A DNA stretch of 64,000 bases from an uncultured Clostridia bacterium (lineage in GTDB: Bacteria; Bacillota; Clostridia; Oscillospirales; Ruminococcaceae). Below, piece by piece: positions 33,210 to 42,158 of this stretch (positions are counted from its first letter, which is position 1; each line of letters begins with the position of its first letter). Below the pieces are notes generated by a model. It did not search any database, was not told the origin of the DNA, and saw nothing but the letters and a program-made list of their open reading frames with translations. Location of the stretch: assembly GCA_947589215.1 (NCBI GenBank), contig CANQCL010000002.1:124001-188000 (forward strand). The letters run 5' to 3'. The position numbers were made by a program, and so were the translations under genes.

Positions 33210-33554
33210 TTATTTAATTGCTTCTTTAACCTTAGCAGCCTTGCCGACTCTGTCTCTCAGATAGTACAGCTTAGCTCTGCGTACACGTCCGCTTCTTACA
33301 ACTTCAACCTTTTCAACTATAGGCGAATGAAGCGGGAAAACTCTTTCAATTCCGCATCCGTGAGCAACGCGGCGTACTGTAAATGTTTCATTTATTCCGC
33401 CGTGCTTTTTCGCAATTACAGTTCCCTCAAAGATTTGAATTCTTGACTTGTCGCCTTCCTTGATCTTAACGTGTACCTTAACGGTATCTCCTATGCTAAG
33501 AACAGGAACTTCTTCTTTTAAGCTTGAATTTGAAATTAGCTTTAAAGCGTCCAC
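33210..33554 (-). CDS. rplS: 50S ribosomal protein L19
   Basis: A 114-residue ribosomal protein at the 30S-50S interface. [38 protein letters not shown] and [43 protein letters not shown] are diagnostic. The start is GTG at 33554, with GGAGG at 33567-33563 placed 8 bases upstream. The usual partners trmD and rimM are not adjacent; the gene is monocistronic with its own leader and terminator. Confidence 0.97.
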   Translation of the reverse strand: MDALKLISNSSLKEEVPVLSIGDTVKVHVKIKEGDKSRIQIFEGTVIAKKHGGINETFTVRRVAHGCGIERVFPLHSPIVEKVEVVRSGRVRRAKLYYLRDRVGKAAKVKEAIK

Positions 33555-33690
33555 TTTAAATACCTCCTATTATTTTCAGACATTCATACATTTTGCTATA
33601 CAAAATCAGAGGACTGTCCGCTTTAATGTCTTGCCAAATGGCAGGCACTAACTCTCGTCGCATTGAACGACGGTTAATCAAATGCTTATA
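33555..33690 (-). promoter_or_regulatory. Structured leader of rplS (candidate L19 leader)
   Basis: Read on the - strand, the 130 bases before the GTG contain several hairpins: CGTCG...CGACG (near 33670-33655), TGCC...GGCA around 33645-33630, and pairing between TTTTG and CAAAA near 33605-33590. Ribosomal protein L19 genes in Firmicutes often have an autoregulatory leader; this position and structure fit, but I cannot confirm the Rfam model by eye. Confidence 0.4.
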
Positions 33691-33775
33691 TATTATATCA
33701 CAATGGAATATTTATTTCAAGATATTTCATAAATTTTTTATTAAAAAAGTATGTACAGCTTTTCTGAAAACTAAA

Positions 33776-34348
33776 TCAGCACAGAATTTCTGAAATCACT
33801 ATGTAAATCAACGTTATAATCAGAGAGATATTCGTTATTCTCTTGTATAATAGCATTATTATTAGACAAATCGTAACTATTATTACCACAGAGCGTATGA
33901 CTCTATATGCTGAGTTCATATAAACTGACGCTGAATCCTCAAATATCAGCCTTAACACACGTCCGCCGTCAAAGTATTTAAACGGGAGAAGGTTAAAAAG
34001 TCCCAGTATGAGACTAGTATAAGCAAGCTGGGTAAGAAATCCCCTAAATATGAAAAAACATAAAAAATTCACTGCCGCTCCGGCAAGCAGAACGCAAATT
34101 TCACTTTTCTTACTATACAGTCTATCCGTTTCAATTTTAAGCTTAATACCTCCTCCGTAAAGCATAATCTCACTTATCGGAACAGAGAATATATGCATCA
34201 TTATCATATGTCCGAACTCATGCATAAAACAGCAAAGCAATGCCGTTGCAACAGCAAAACTATCACCTATAAAAAACAAAACGGCTAATACCGCAAAAAA
34301 ACTGAATGATAACTTTATTCTATATTCTTTTATCAAAAATTCCAGCAT
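33776..34348 (-). CDS. Site-2 protease family membrane metallopeptidase (M50, SpoIVFB-like)
   Basis: A 190-residue polytopic membrane protease. The zinc site is HEFGH (about residues 43-47) within the second membrane segment, and the second motif NLLPFKYFDGGRVL provides the Asp ligand. The size and the MLYGGGIKL segment after the first motif are like the small SpoIVFB subgroup, which cleaves pro-sigma-K, but no CBS domain or spoIVFA neighbour is present, so the substrate is open. ATG 34348 is preferred because GAGGG lies 7 bases upstream; the frame is open for nine further codons. Confidence 0.82.
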   Translation of the reverse strand: MLEFLIKEYRIKLSFSFFAVLAVLFFIGDSFAVATALLCCFMHEFGHMIMMHIFSVPISEIMLYGGGIKLKIETDRLYSKKSEICVLLAGAAVNFLCFFIFRGFLTQLAYTSLILGLFNLLPFKYFDGGRVLRLIFEDSASVYMNSAYRVIRSVVIIVTICLIIMLLYKRITNISLIITLIYIVISEILC

Positions 34349-34404
34349 ATATTTTCCCTCTAAAATCAGATACATATTTATATGCCGGAGGATAATTGGT
34401 TATG

Positions 34405-34432
34405 AAAAAGTGCTCAGCGCATGCTAAGCACT
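34405..34432 (-). terminator. Intrinsic terminator after spoVM
   Basis: On the - strand AGTGCTTAGC (34432-34423) pairs with GCTGAGCACT (34418-34409), 4-base loop, one G-U pair, followed by TTTTT (34409-34405). It ends the whole yicC-spoVM superoperon. Confidence 0.85.
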
Positions 34433-34437
34433 CCAGT

Positions 34438-34524
34438 TTAATATTCAGAGCATTTATCAATCTTAAATACTTTTCTAAGTATACCTGATAGAATCTTAGG
34501 CGGTTTGACTAACACAATTTTCAT
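34438..34524 (-). CDS. spoVM: Stage V sporulation protein SpoVM
   Basis: A 28-residue amphipathic peptide beginning MKIVLVKPPKILSGILRKVF, matching B. subtilis SpoVM in length, Lys/Pro pattern and the KxPKxLxGIxR core as I remember it. SpoVM marks the convex forespore membrane and anchors SpoIVA for coat assembly. The two consecutive prolines around position 8-9 include the Pro that bends the helix. GGAGAG at 34536-34531 serves ATG 34524. It follows thiN after 58 bases, the same position as in B. subtilis, and a terminator lies 5 bases after its stop. Confidence 0.88.
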   Translation of the reverse strand: MKIVLVKPPKILSGILRKVFKIDKCSEY

Positions 34525-34582
34525 ATGTACTCTCCTCTCAGTGGTAAGATTACTTTATAATATTCAGATAAGCAGTCTTTGG

Positions 34583-35206
34583 TTACAGCCTGGAAAAGCA
34601 CAAGAAAATTATACCGCTTTCAAAAGAAATTACAGCGTTTTCCTTAATAATTTCATTTGAAACCCCTAGAGGAAACCTGTTTGTCAAAACAACATTATCA
34701 AGAGGATATTTGACTCCACTTTCACAAAGACCTGTAACCTCGTCAGACATTGAAAACAGCGACATTGAATAGCCTTTTCTTTTTTTAATATTATATTCAC
34801 CGGGCAAAAGACCTATAATTTCATTATCCTCATGTATGATTTTCCCAAAAACTCCGTTGCTTAGAATAAAGCTAAGCGTCTGGAAATTCGCAATAGTATG
34901 GTCAAAACGTCCTCCTATTCCTCCTACAAGCGTTATCACATATGCTCCGTTATCAATAGCATATCTGACAGCACTCATTGTATCGGTATCGTCTTTTTCC
35001 ACATTAAGCTTAATAACTTCAACGTCTTCAGGAACATATCCAAGAGAGTCAAAATCACCTATTGCAATATCAATTTTCACATTGGCTTCTTTAAGTGTTT
35101 TGTAGCCATTGTCCGCAGCAATTATAAAATCATATTTCTTTGAAACAGAATTAAGCCATTTTAAGTTTTTTACCTTACAGCCTCCTGCAATAAGACACTT
35201 TTCCAT
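34583..35206 (-). CDS. thiN: Thiamine pyrophosphokinase
   Basis: A 207-residue enzyme that makes thiamine diphosphate from thiamine and ATP. EKCLIAGGCKV at the start, DFIIAADNGYKTLKEA, DIAIGDFDSLG and KDDTDTMSAVRYAIDNGA...TLVGGIGGRFDHTIAN are the conserved acidic and glycine-rich segments. ATG 35206 matches the family N-terminus; an upstream in-frame ATG at 35224 would overlap the end of rsgA. In B. subtilis rpe lies between cpgA (rsgA) and thiN; it is missing here. Confidence 0.93.
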   Translation of the reverse strand: MEKCLIAGGCKVKNLKWLNSVSKKYDFIIAADNGYKTLKEANVKIDIAIGDFDSLGYVPEDVEVIKLNVEKDDTDTMSAVRYAIDNGAYVITLVGGIGGRFDHTIANFQTLSFILSNGVFGKIIHEDNEIIGLLPGEYNIKKRKGYSMSLFSMSDEVTGLCESGVKYPLDNVVLTNRFPLGVSNEIIKENAVISFESGIIFLCFSRL

Positions 35207-35211
35207 AAAAG

Positions 35212-36093
35212 TCAGCGCTCCCATTCCTTCAAGCTTTTTGCCTCCTCAAACATTTTAACATAGCTTTCGTGGCGTGTACTTGAAATAATACCGCAATTTA
35301 CAGCTTCAATCACTGCACATCCTGGCTCTGATATATGATTGCAGTCTTGAAATCTGCATTTGCCCGAAAAATTTCCAAATTCTCTAAAGCAGGATGCAAG
35401 CTCGTCTTTATAAATTATATCATACTTGTTTGTATCAAAAGAAGAAAATCCCGGTGTATCCGCAATATATCCGCCGTCTGATAATTTAAACAGCTCAACG
35501 CATCTCGTTGTGTGCTTTCCCCGCCCAAGCTTTTTACTTACTTCCCCTGTATCTAAATTTAGACCCGGAAAAAGGTTGTTTATAAGGCTCGATTTTCCCA
35601 CTCCTGTATTGCCGGTAAAAGCTGATACTTTTCCTGCAAGCAGATTTTTTAATTCTCCGCTCCCCTGACCCGTCGTGTTGTCAACGGAAAAAACCTTTAC
35701 CCCGACTTTATTATAAATCAAAACAAGCCCATCCTCGCTCTTTTTGTCAATTTTCGTGAAAACGACCACCGGCTCTATTCCTTTATACTCCGCAATTGCA
35801 ATAAACTTATCAATCAAGAGCAAATTAGGCGAGGGCTCGCAAACGGAATTGACTAATACCAGATAATCAAGGTTTGCGAGCTGAGGTCTTACAATAAAAG
35901 ACTTTCTCTCGTGAACCTTAGTTATAACCGGAGTTTCTCCGTCTTTGATGAGAAGCTCTACTCTATCACCGCAAACCGGAGATAAATTATCATTTCTAAA
36001 TGAGCCTTTTGCTTTACATTCATATACAACATCAGAGGCTTCTACATAGTAGATGCCTCCGATCAGCTTTACAATCAATCCTTCTTTATTCAT
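35212..36093 (-). CDS. rsgA: Ribosome small-subunit GTPase RsgA
   Basis: A 293-residue circularly permuted GTPase that tests the 30S decoding centre late in assembly. An N-terminal OB fold (about 1-65) is followed by G4 (FTKIDK), G1 (GNTGVGKSSLIN), G3 (DTPGFSSF) in permuted order and the zinc-binding segment CRFQDCNHISEPGC. ATG 36093 is taken as start; a TTG at 36099 is possible. The start overlaps or abuts the prkC stop (36096-36098), so PrkC and its known substrate RsgA are coupled. Confidence 0.95.
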   Translation of the reverse strand: MNKEGLIVKLIGGIYYVEASDVVYECKAKGSFRNDNLSPVCGDRVELLIKDGETPVITKVHERKSFIVRPQLANLDYLVLVNSVCEPSPNLLLIDKFIAIAEYKGIEPVVVFTKIDKKSEDGLVLIYNKVGVKVFSVDNTTGQGSGELKNLLAGKVSAFTGNTGVGKSSLINNLFPGLNLDTGEVSKKLGRGKHTTRCVELFKLSDGGYIADTPGFSSFDTNKYDIIYKDELASCFREFGNFSGKCRFQDCNHISEPGCAVIEAVNCGIISSTRHESYVKMFEEAKSLKEWER

Positions 36094-36095
36094 TA

Positions 36096-38228
36096 TCAAC
36101 CTGCATTATTTGTAGTTGTCAGACTCCACGACGTAGCAGACTCACTTGAAGAAGGCGTAGTCGTAGTAGTATCTTTTTCAGGAGTTATAGAAGTGAATGC
36201 TCCGGCGTCTGTAGACTTTGTTGAATAGGTCTTTTCAGCAAAATTAACTTGATATGATCCATATAATACTGAGTCGCCGTCTCGCTGAACCTTTATAGAT
36301 ACTGACTGTTCTCCCTGTCCTGTAACAGGAACTCTAACAGTACCGCCTGCCACTGTTTCAGCGTCTCCGAGAGACTGAGTGTTCTCAAGATTTCCGTTTA
36401 CATAAATCAAAAGCTTATAGCTTCCCCATGCTCCCACAGGCACGGAAACATCAATATTTACTGTATTCGACGCCGCTTTACCCGTTGAAACACCTATAGT
36501 TATTACGCTATCCCTGTCAACACTGGTACCTTTAGAAATTGACTGTGAAACAACCTTTCCCTTCTCAACCTCATCTGTATCAACATTTTCTACCTCGCAT
36601 TTGAGCTTGTTTTCTTCAAGTAATGCTCTAGCGTCGTCCTCTGTTTTTCCTACAAGAGACGGAACCTTAACCTTAGTTTCCAGCGGACCGCTGCTCACAA
36701 ATACTGTTACTGAAGATCCCTGCGGAACCTCCTCATTTGTCTCAGGATTAGTTTTTATGACCCGTCCCTCAACAATATCGTCATCATGAAGCAGACTTTG
36801 CATAGGTACTAAATTCAGACTTTCAAGCATAGATTTTGCCGCTTCATATGTCTGATTCTTTAAATCAGGTATAACAGAAGTTTTAGGACCCTTTGAAACA
36901 GTTACCTTGATTTCCGAACCCTCTTTTTTTATTGTACCCTGAGGAATATCCTGCTCATAAATTATATCCTTAGCATATTCTTCGTTGAATTCAGATTCAA
37001 TAATAAATATAAGCTTTTCGCCGTATTCGTTTTTAGCGTCAACAATCGACTGCCCAATAAAGTTAGGTATCTCTACTTTATTCGTGTTACTGCCGAAAGC
37101 GTCAGATTTAATTACCATAAACAATATTACAACTGCCGCTATAATGACAACCGCAACGGTAACCGCCGATAAAATAGGCACAACATACGAACGCTTTCTC
37201 ACAGGCTCGCTGTCCTCATCGTCATAATAATCATCAGGATAGCTGTTATATGAATCCAAAGGAGCATTCGGGTCTACGTCTATTATATCGCTGTTATCTG
37301 AATTATCATCATCGTTTTTCACAGGGTTGAAAAATATGGTTGACTCGTTTGATCTATGAGAATCGATTTCATTCATATTCTTATATCCGAATATAACATC
37401 GGGGTTATGCTTAAATGTTTCAATATCCTTAATCATCTCAGAAGCCGACTGATACCTTCTGGAAGGATTTCTCTCCATTGCATGATAAACTATTTCCTCT
37501 AAAGGCTCAGGAATAGTGCTTATGATCTCTCTTGGATTTTTAGCAACCTCCTGCATATGCATAAGTGCTACTGCTACAGGATTATCAGCATCAAAAGGCT
37601 TTTTTCCAGTCAGCATTTCATAAAGCATTACACCAACAGAATATATGTCGCTTTTCTCATCTGTTATATCGCCTCTTGCCTGTTCGGGCGATATGTAATG
37701 AACCGAACCTATAGTCTTATCGGATAGTGTTTTGCCGTCCGACCTTGAAAAACGAGCGATTCCGAAATCCATTACCTTTATAGTTCCGTCAGAAAAAAGC
37801 ATAATATTCTGAGGTTTAATATCTCTGTGAACTATACCTCTATCATGGGCATGCTGAAGAGCTCTCAAAACCTGAGTTATAAAGTGTATAGCGTCTTTCC
37901 ACCTTAAAACTCCCTGCTGCTCTATGAACTCCTTTAAGGTGATACCGTCAATATACTCCATAACGATATACTGAATCTCATCGGAAAATCCAACATCATA
38001 TATCTTAACAATATTAGGGTGTGAAAGCACTGCAATAGCCTTGCTCTCGTTTCGGAACCTTCTTAAAAATTCTTCATTTTCTGAAAACTCATTTTTCAGA
38101 ATCTTAACGGCAACCGTTCTGTCTTCCATTATGTCGACAGCTTTATATACATCGGCCATTCCTCCGATTCCGATAAGCTCGGTTATTTCATACCTTCCGT
38201 CAAGCTTTTTTCCAATGCTAGCATCCAA
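36096..38228 (-). CDS. prkC: Ser/Thr protein kinase PrkC with PASTA repeats
   Basis: A 710-residue eukaryotic-type receptor kinase. The cytoplasmic kinase domain has a glycine loop GIGGMADVY, Lys42 in VAVK, the catalytic loop HRDIKPQN (His134-Asp136) and DFG (154-156), all intact. A basic/acidic linker, one membrane helix (about 348-374), three PASTA domains (starting at IPNFIGQS, IPDLKNQT, VPSLVGKT) and a C-terminal beta domain of unknown role follow, ending in a Ser/Thr-rich tail. It senses muropeptides or lipid II and is paired with the PrpC phosphatase just upstream (20 bases), as in most Firmicutes. Confidence 0.96.
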   Translation of the reverse strand: MDASIGKKLDGRYEITELIGIGGMADVYKAVDIMEDRTVAVKILKNEFSENEEFLRRFRNESKAIAVLSHPNIVKIYDVGFSDEIQYIVMEYIDGITLKEFIEQQGVLRWKDAIHFITQVLRALQHAHDRGIVHRDIKPQNIMLFSDGTIKVMDFGIARFSRSDGKTLSDKTIGSVHYISPEQARGDITDEKSDIYSVGVMLYEMLTGKKPFDADNPVAVALMHMQEVAKNPREIISTIPEPLEEIVYHAMERNPSRRYQSASEMIKDIETFKHNPDVIFGYKNMNEIDSHRSNESTIFFNPVKNDDDNSDNSDIIDVDPNAPLDSYNSYPDDYYDDEDSEPVRKRSYVVPILSAVTVAVVIIAAVVILFMVIKSDAFGSNTNKVEIPNFIGQSIVDAKNEYGEKLIFIIESEFNEEYAKDIIYEQDIPQGTIKKEGSEIKVTVSKGPKTSVIPDLKNQTYEAAKSMLESLNLVPMQSLLHDDDIVEGRVIKTNPETNEEVPQGSSVTVFVSSGPLETKVKVPSLVGKTEDDARALLEENKLKCEVENVDTDEVEKGKVVSQSISKGTSVDRDSVITIGVSTGKAASNTVNIDVSVPVGAWGSYKLLIYVNGNLENTQSLGDAETVAGGTVRVPVTGQGEQSVSIKVQRDGDSVLYGSYQVNFAEKTYSTKSTDAGAFTSITPEKDTTTTTPSSSESATSWSLTTTNNAG

Positions 38229-38248
38229 AACATTTTCCTCCCTTTTCC

Positions 38249-38977
38249 CTAATTCTTTATAATTGCCACAGTGATGTTATCCTTACCGCCTTTGCTATTT
38301 GCATAATTGATCAAATCATTTAGCGAACTCTCCAGATCTTTATTGTATACATAGCTGTATATGAGCTCGTCGCTACAATAATTGGTAAGTCCATCTGAAC
38401 ATATAAGAATTATTGAATTCTGCTTTAGTTCTACTTCAAAATAGTCCGGTTCCAGATCCGGCTCTGTACCTATTGCCTTTGTTATTATATGACTCATTTC
38501 ATGGTTGTTTTTATCGTCTTTTTCTATTTTCCCCTGCTCGTAAAGAATCTCAACAATAGTATGGTCATTTGTTATCTGCTTAATTCCGTTTTCGTCCAGC
38601 AGATACGCCCTACTGTCTCCAACACTGGCAATATAGGCTTTATCCTTTTTTATAAGCGCACCTATACAGGTGGTTCCCATTCCTTTTTTATCTTCATCCT
38701 CTTTCGACTTCTCATAAACTAACGTATTTGCAGCCGTCAAAGATGTTATCATTGTGTTCCTTACACTGTTATCATCAGCGCCGCTTCTATAGTTAAGAAT
38801 TATTCTGTCAAAAACAGCGTTCGCCGCTATTTCACTGGCAAGTCCGCCAGACTGGGCTCCTCCCATTCCGTCACAAACAACGGCGGCAACAGTTTCATCA
38901 TCAATGATTTTAACACAAAACCTATCTTGATTTTCACGTCTTGTCATACCGACATCGCTTTTTGCGACTACAAACAA
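38249..38977 (-). CDS. prpC: PP2C-type protein phosphatase PrpC/Stp1
   Basis: A 242-residue manganese-dependent phosphatase that reverses PrkC phosphorylation. NQDRF near the start, VVCDGMGGAQSGGLAS, SVGDSRAYLL, LICSDGLTNYC and GGKDNITVAII are the metal-binding and structural motifs. It follows rlmN by 17 bases and precedes prkC. Confidence 0.95.
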   Translation of the reverse strand: MFVVAKSDVGMTRRENQDRFCVKIIDDETVAAVVCDGMGGAQSGGLASEIAANAVFDRIILNYRSGADDNSVRNTMITSLTAANTLVYEKSKEDEDKKGMGTTCIGALIKKDKAYIASVGDSRAYLLDENGIKQITNDHTIVEILYEQGKIEKDDKNNHEMSHIITKAIGTEPDLEPDYFEVELKQNSIILICSDGLTNYCSDELIYSYVYNKDLESSLNDLINYANSKGGKDNITVAIIKN

Positions 38978-38994
38978 GTTAGCTCACCTTCTTT

Positions 38995-40038
38995 CTATAT
39001 CTCGTATTCACGCCGCAGTTGACCGCAGGCTGCATCAATATCCGAACCAAGCGTTCTGCGCACCGTAGCGTTTATACCTAAATTCACAAGCAAATCACAA
39101 AATCTTATGGCAGATTTTCTGTTTGATGTAAATTCCCGCTCTTTTATCTTATTAACAGGTATAATATTCACATGACTTTGCATTCCCCGCAAAAGCCTTG
39201 ATAAACCTACTGCCTGTTCTTTAGAATCATTTACACCGTCAATAAGAGCATATTCAAAAGAAATGCGTCTTCCGGTCATTTTTAGATAATACCGACAAGC
39301 AGAAATAAGCTCATTTATATTATATTTATTATTAACGGGCATTATTTCACTTCTCTCTGCATCATTCGTCGCATGAAGCGAAACAGAAAGAGTAAGTCCG
39401 TAATTTTTGTCTGCTAAATCGTAAATTCTCGGAACAATCCCACAGGTCGAAAGCGACACGTGCCGCAGACTCATATTATTGCCGTCCTTGTCGCTGAGAA
39501 TATCCAAAAACTTCAAGACATTATCAAAGTTGTCAAGAGGCTCTCCTATTCCCATAAGAACGATACTGGAAACCTTTATGCCAGAATCCCTCTCCGTCTC
39601 ATAAAGCTGAAGAAGAATCTCCGACGGCTCAAGGTTTCTCTTAAAGCCGGCGATAGTCGACGCACAAAACCTACAGCCCATTTTACAACCCACCTGAGTG
39701 GACACGCAAAGACTGTATCCGTGATTATATTCCATAAGTACCGTTTCTATATGATTACCGTCAGTTAATTCATATAGATATTTTACAGTATTGTCTATGT
39801 TTGACGCAAGTCTTTTTGAAATAATTAGTGATTTTATACAAAATATATCTGATAATTTACCTCTAAACTGTGCAGATAAATTGCTCATTTTGTCGAAATT
39901 TCTGACTTTCTTTATATGAAGCCACTGCCAAATTTGCTTTGCTCTGAATTTCTTTTCACCCATAAGCAAAATTTCATCTTCCAGTTCAGCTAGACTAAGC
40001 GATAATATATCAATTTTTTCATGATTTTTTTCTGTCAT
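38995..40038 (-). CDS. rlmN: 23S rRNA (adenine2503-C2)/tRNA methyltransferase RlmN
   Basis: A radical SAM methyltransferase of about 347 residues that methylates A2503 of 23S rRNA and A37 of some tRNAs. The cluster motif is VGCKMGCRFCAST; SLHATNDAERSEIMPVN and the C-terminal ARRT-type segment NATVRRTLGSDIDAACGQL, with the catalytic Cys, are present. ATG 40038 gives the family N-terminus (EKIDILSLSLAELE). The open frame continues to a TTG at 40080 inside rsmB, and neither start has a strong ribosome binding site, so coupling to rsmB is likely. Confidence 0.93.
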   Translation of the reverse strand: MTEKNHEKIDILSLSLAELEDEILLMGEKKFRAKQIWQWLHIKKVRNFDKMSNLSAQFRGKLSDIFCIKSLIISKRLASNIDNTVKYLYELTDGNHIETVLMEYNHGYSLCVSTQVGCKMGCRFCASTIAGFKRNLEPSEILLQLYETERDSGIKVSSIVLMGIGEPLDNFDNVLKFLDILSDKDGNNMSLRHVSLSTCGIVPRIYDLADKNYGLTLSVSLHATNDAERSEIMPVNNKYNINELISACRYYLKMTGRRISFEYALIDGVNDSKEQAVGLSRLLRGMQSHVNIIPVNKIKEREFTSNRKSAIRFCDLLVNLGINATVRRTLGSDIDAACGQLRREYEI

Positions 40039-40051
40039 TATATCTTTTATT

Positions 40052-41368
40052 TTACCTTTTCTTAATAAGTTTTGCAACAAAAAAACCGTCGCTGTTAAAC
40101 ATATTAGGAGTAATCGTTACCTTGTAATTACCGCCTTTAATATTAGAAAACCCGTTAATGCTTCCCTTTTCAAAATCAGTATGGCTTTCCAAAAACCAGT
40201 CAATTATATCGTCATTTTCGGCTCTTGACAAGGTACAAGTCGAATAAACCAAAAATCCGCCCTTTTTCAAATACTTTGATGAAACATCAAGAATTTTTCT
40301 CTGTATGTCTTTCAGACTGTCAAAATCCTTTGGGTTTTTATACTTTATCTCCGGCTTTCTTCTTATAACTCCAAGACCCGAGCATGGAACGTCACATAAA
40401 ACTCTGTCTGCCATTTCAATTTTATCAGAGAAAGCTGTTGCGTCGTTTACTTTTGCCTCAATTATATCAATTCCTAGACGCTTAGAGCCGTCTGTGATAA
40501 GTTTTACACGCTGTTCATACAAGTCGCACGCAATCACTTTGCCCTGATTGTTCATGATCTCCGCAATAGTAAAAGCCTTACCTCCTGGCGCAGAACAGAC
40601 ATCTAAAACGGTTTCATCAGGCTTTGGGTCTAAAATCTCACAGCAAATCTGACTTGAGATATCCTGTATATGGAACATACCCTTTTTATAAACACCCAAA
40701 CGACTTATATCTCTGACATTGAAAAGCTGAGCGCAGTTTTCAACTTCGCTTCTAAGCTTAATTTCAACACCTGATTCAATTATGTCGTTTATTATTTCAT
40801 CAGCAGATTTTTTCAAAATATTCAGTCTTGCCGTAACTGGCGGAGCTCCAACAGAGCTCTTGAGCATTTCAAGAGCCATATCCTCGCCGTGTTCGTTTAT
40901 CCATTTTTCTATTAGCCATTCTGGACACGAATATTTTACAGATAAATTACTTATCTTATCGTCAAGCTCGGGTATCTTTTTGCCGTCTCTTAAAAATGCT
41001 CTCAAAACGCCGTTTACATAACCGCCTATTGCAGGATTTTTACCACTCTTTGCAAGCTTTACACTCTCAAATACTGCGGCTCTGTCGGGAACAGAATCCA
41101 TAAAAAGTATTTGATAAACCGCCAATCTAAGAGTCTGCAAAACATCGCTTGATAATTTCTCGGCAGGTATTTTAGAATACTTATTTATAACCGCATCGAG
41201 CGTAATTTTCCGTTCAATAACTCCGTAAAAAAGATTGGCTGCGAATTTTTTATCCTGAGCAGAAAGCTCGCTCTTAACAAGCGCATTATCTAGCAGTATA
41301 TTAGAATATGATGAATTTTCAAAAAAGGCTGTCAACAAATCTCTGGTGAATTTTCTTGCGTTTTGCAT
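40052..41368 (-). CDS. rsmB: 16S rRNA (cytosine967-C5)-methyltransferase RsmB
   Basis: A 438-residue methyltransferase with an N-terminal NusB-like RNA-binding domain (about 1-140; AVYQILFMDSVPDRAAVFESVKLAK) and a Rossmann SAM domain. VLDVCSAPGGKAF is the SAM site, and CDVPCSGLG and YSTCTL carry the two catalytic cysteines. It shares its first base with the last base of the yugP stop, so translation is coupled. Confidence 0.94.
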   Translation of the reverse strand: MQNARKFTRDLLTAFFENSSYSNILLDNALVKSELSAQDKKFAANLFYGVIERKITLDAVINKYSKIPAEKLSSDVLQTLRLAVYQILFMDSVPDRAAVFESVKLAKSGKNPAIGGYVNGVLRAFLRDGKKIPELDDKISNLSVKYSCPEWLIEKWINEHGEDMALEMLKSSVGAPPVTARLNILKKSADEIINDIIESGVEIKLRSEVENCAQLFNVRDISRLGVYKKGMFHIQDISSQICCEILDPKPDETVLDVCSAPGGKAFTIAEIMNNQGKVIACDLYEQRVKLITDGSKRLGIDIIEAKVNDATAFSDKIEMADRVLCDVPCSGLGVIRRKPEIKYKNPKDFDSLKDIQRKILDVSSKYLKKGGFLVYSTCTLSRAENDDIIDWFLESHTDFEKGSINGFSNIKGGNYKVTITPNMFNSDGFFVAKLIKKR

Positions 41369-42096
41369 CAGCGTCTCCTGTTACCGCCAAACACAATAAG
41401 AACCAGTCTCAAAAGGGTTGCGATCGACGAAATCAATGCGGCAACATATGTCAATGCTGCGGCAGACAATACCTTTCTCGCCATAGGGATTTCATCATCA
41501 TATAAAATCATATCTGTTTCAAGCGTTTTTAATGCTCTTGAGCTGGCATTAAACTCAACCGGCAATGTAACCAGCTGAAAAACAGTAGCTACAGCAAATA
41601 AGCAGATACCTATAACAGCAATGGTAAATCCTATATTGTTGCCCTGAGTCACTCTATACATACTTGAAATAATAAGACCTACAATTATAAAAAGTATAGC
41701 CATTCTTGAACTGAAATTTGTAATGGGAACCATAGCAGTACGTATCTTTACAGGCGCATACCCCTCAGCGTGCTGAACAGCATGACCGCATTCATGTGCC
41801 GCAACACCTATCGCCGCCACTGACGTACTGTTGTCAACAGCATCGGAAAGCCTGATAGTGTTAGATTTCGGGTCATAGTGGTCGGTGAGATTGCCCCTGA
41901 TATGCTCTATCTTAACGTCATACAGTCCGTTAGCGTCTAAGATCCGCCTTGCAACGTCTCTGCCTGTCAACCCTCTTGCATTGCTTACCTCTGAAAATCT
42001 CTTGTACGTTGAATTTACCTTAAACTGCGCATAAAGTGACAGCAAAAGCGGCGGAATCAATATAAGTATAGTCCAGTCGTAGTAATAAAAAAACAT
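41368..42096 (-). CDS. yugP: Zinc metallopeptidase YugP-like membrane protein
   Basis: A 242-residue membrane protease with an N-terminal membrane segment, the zinc motif AAHECGHAVQHAEGY (HExxH) at about residues 98-112, and three C-terminal membrane segments. B. subtilis YugP is encoded elsewhere, so its insertion between fmt and rsmB is a clostridial arrangement. Function is unknown; it resembles membrane peptidases of the M48-like group. A strong AGGAGG precedes the start. Confidence 0.85.
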   Translation of the reverse strand: MFFYYYDWTILILIPPLLLSLYAQFKVNSTYKRFSEVSNARGLTGRDVARRILDANGLYDVKIEHIRGNLTDHYDPKSNTIRLSDAVDNSTSVAAIGVAAHECGHAVQHAEGYAPVKIRTAMVPITNFSSRMAILFIIVGLIISSMYRVTQGNNIGFTIAVIGICLFAVATVFQLVTLPVEFNASSRALKTLETDMILYDDEIPMARKVLSAAALTYVAALISSIATLLRLVLIVFGGNRRR

Positions 42097-42130
42097 AGTA
42101 TCCTCCTAACTTTAATACATAAGTAATAAA

Positions 42131-42158
42131 TTATCATTGTCAAATGTCAATTATCAAT
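42131..42158. repeat. Heptad repeat array, consensus TRTCAAT
   Basis: Four consecutive 7-base units can be read: TTATCAT, TGTCAAA, TGTCAAT, TATCAAT. The array covers the fmt stop codon (TGA at 42156-42154 on -) and the start of the fmt-yugP gap. The unit differs from the heptads at 48.8 and 53.8 kb. Confidence 0.5.

Noticed and set aside
34402..34443. Short + strand ORF starting MKKCSAHAKHSSL with GGAGG upstream
   Set aside because: It is made almost entirely of the terminator hairpin of spoVM read on the other strand and has no family likeness.
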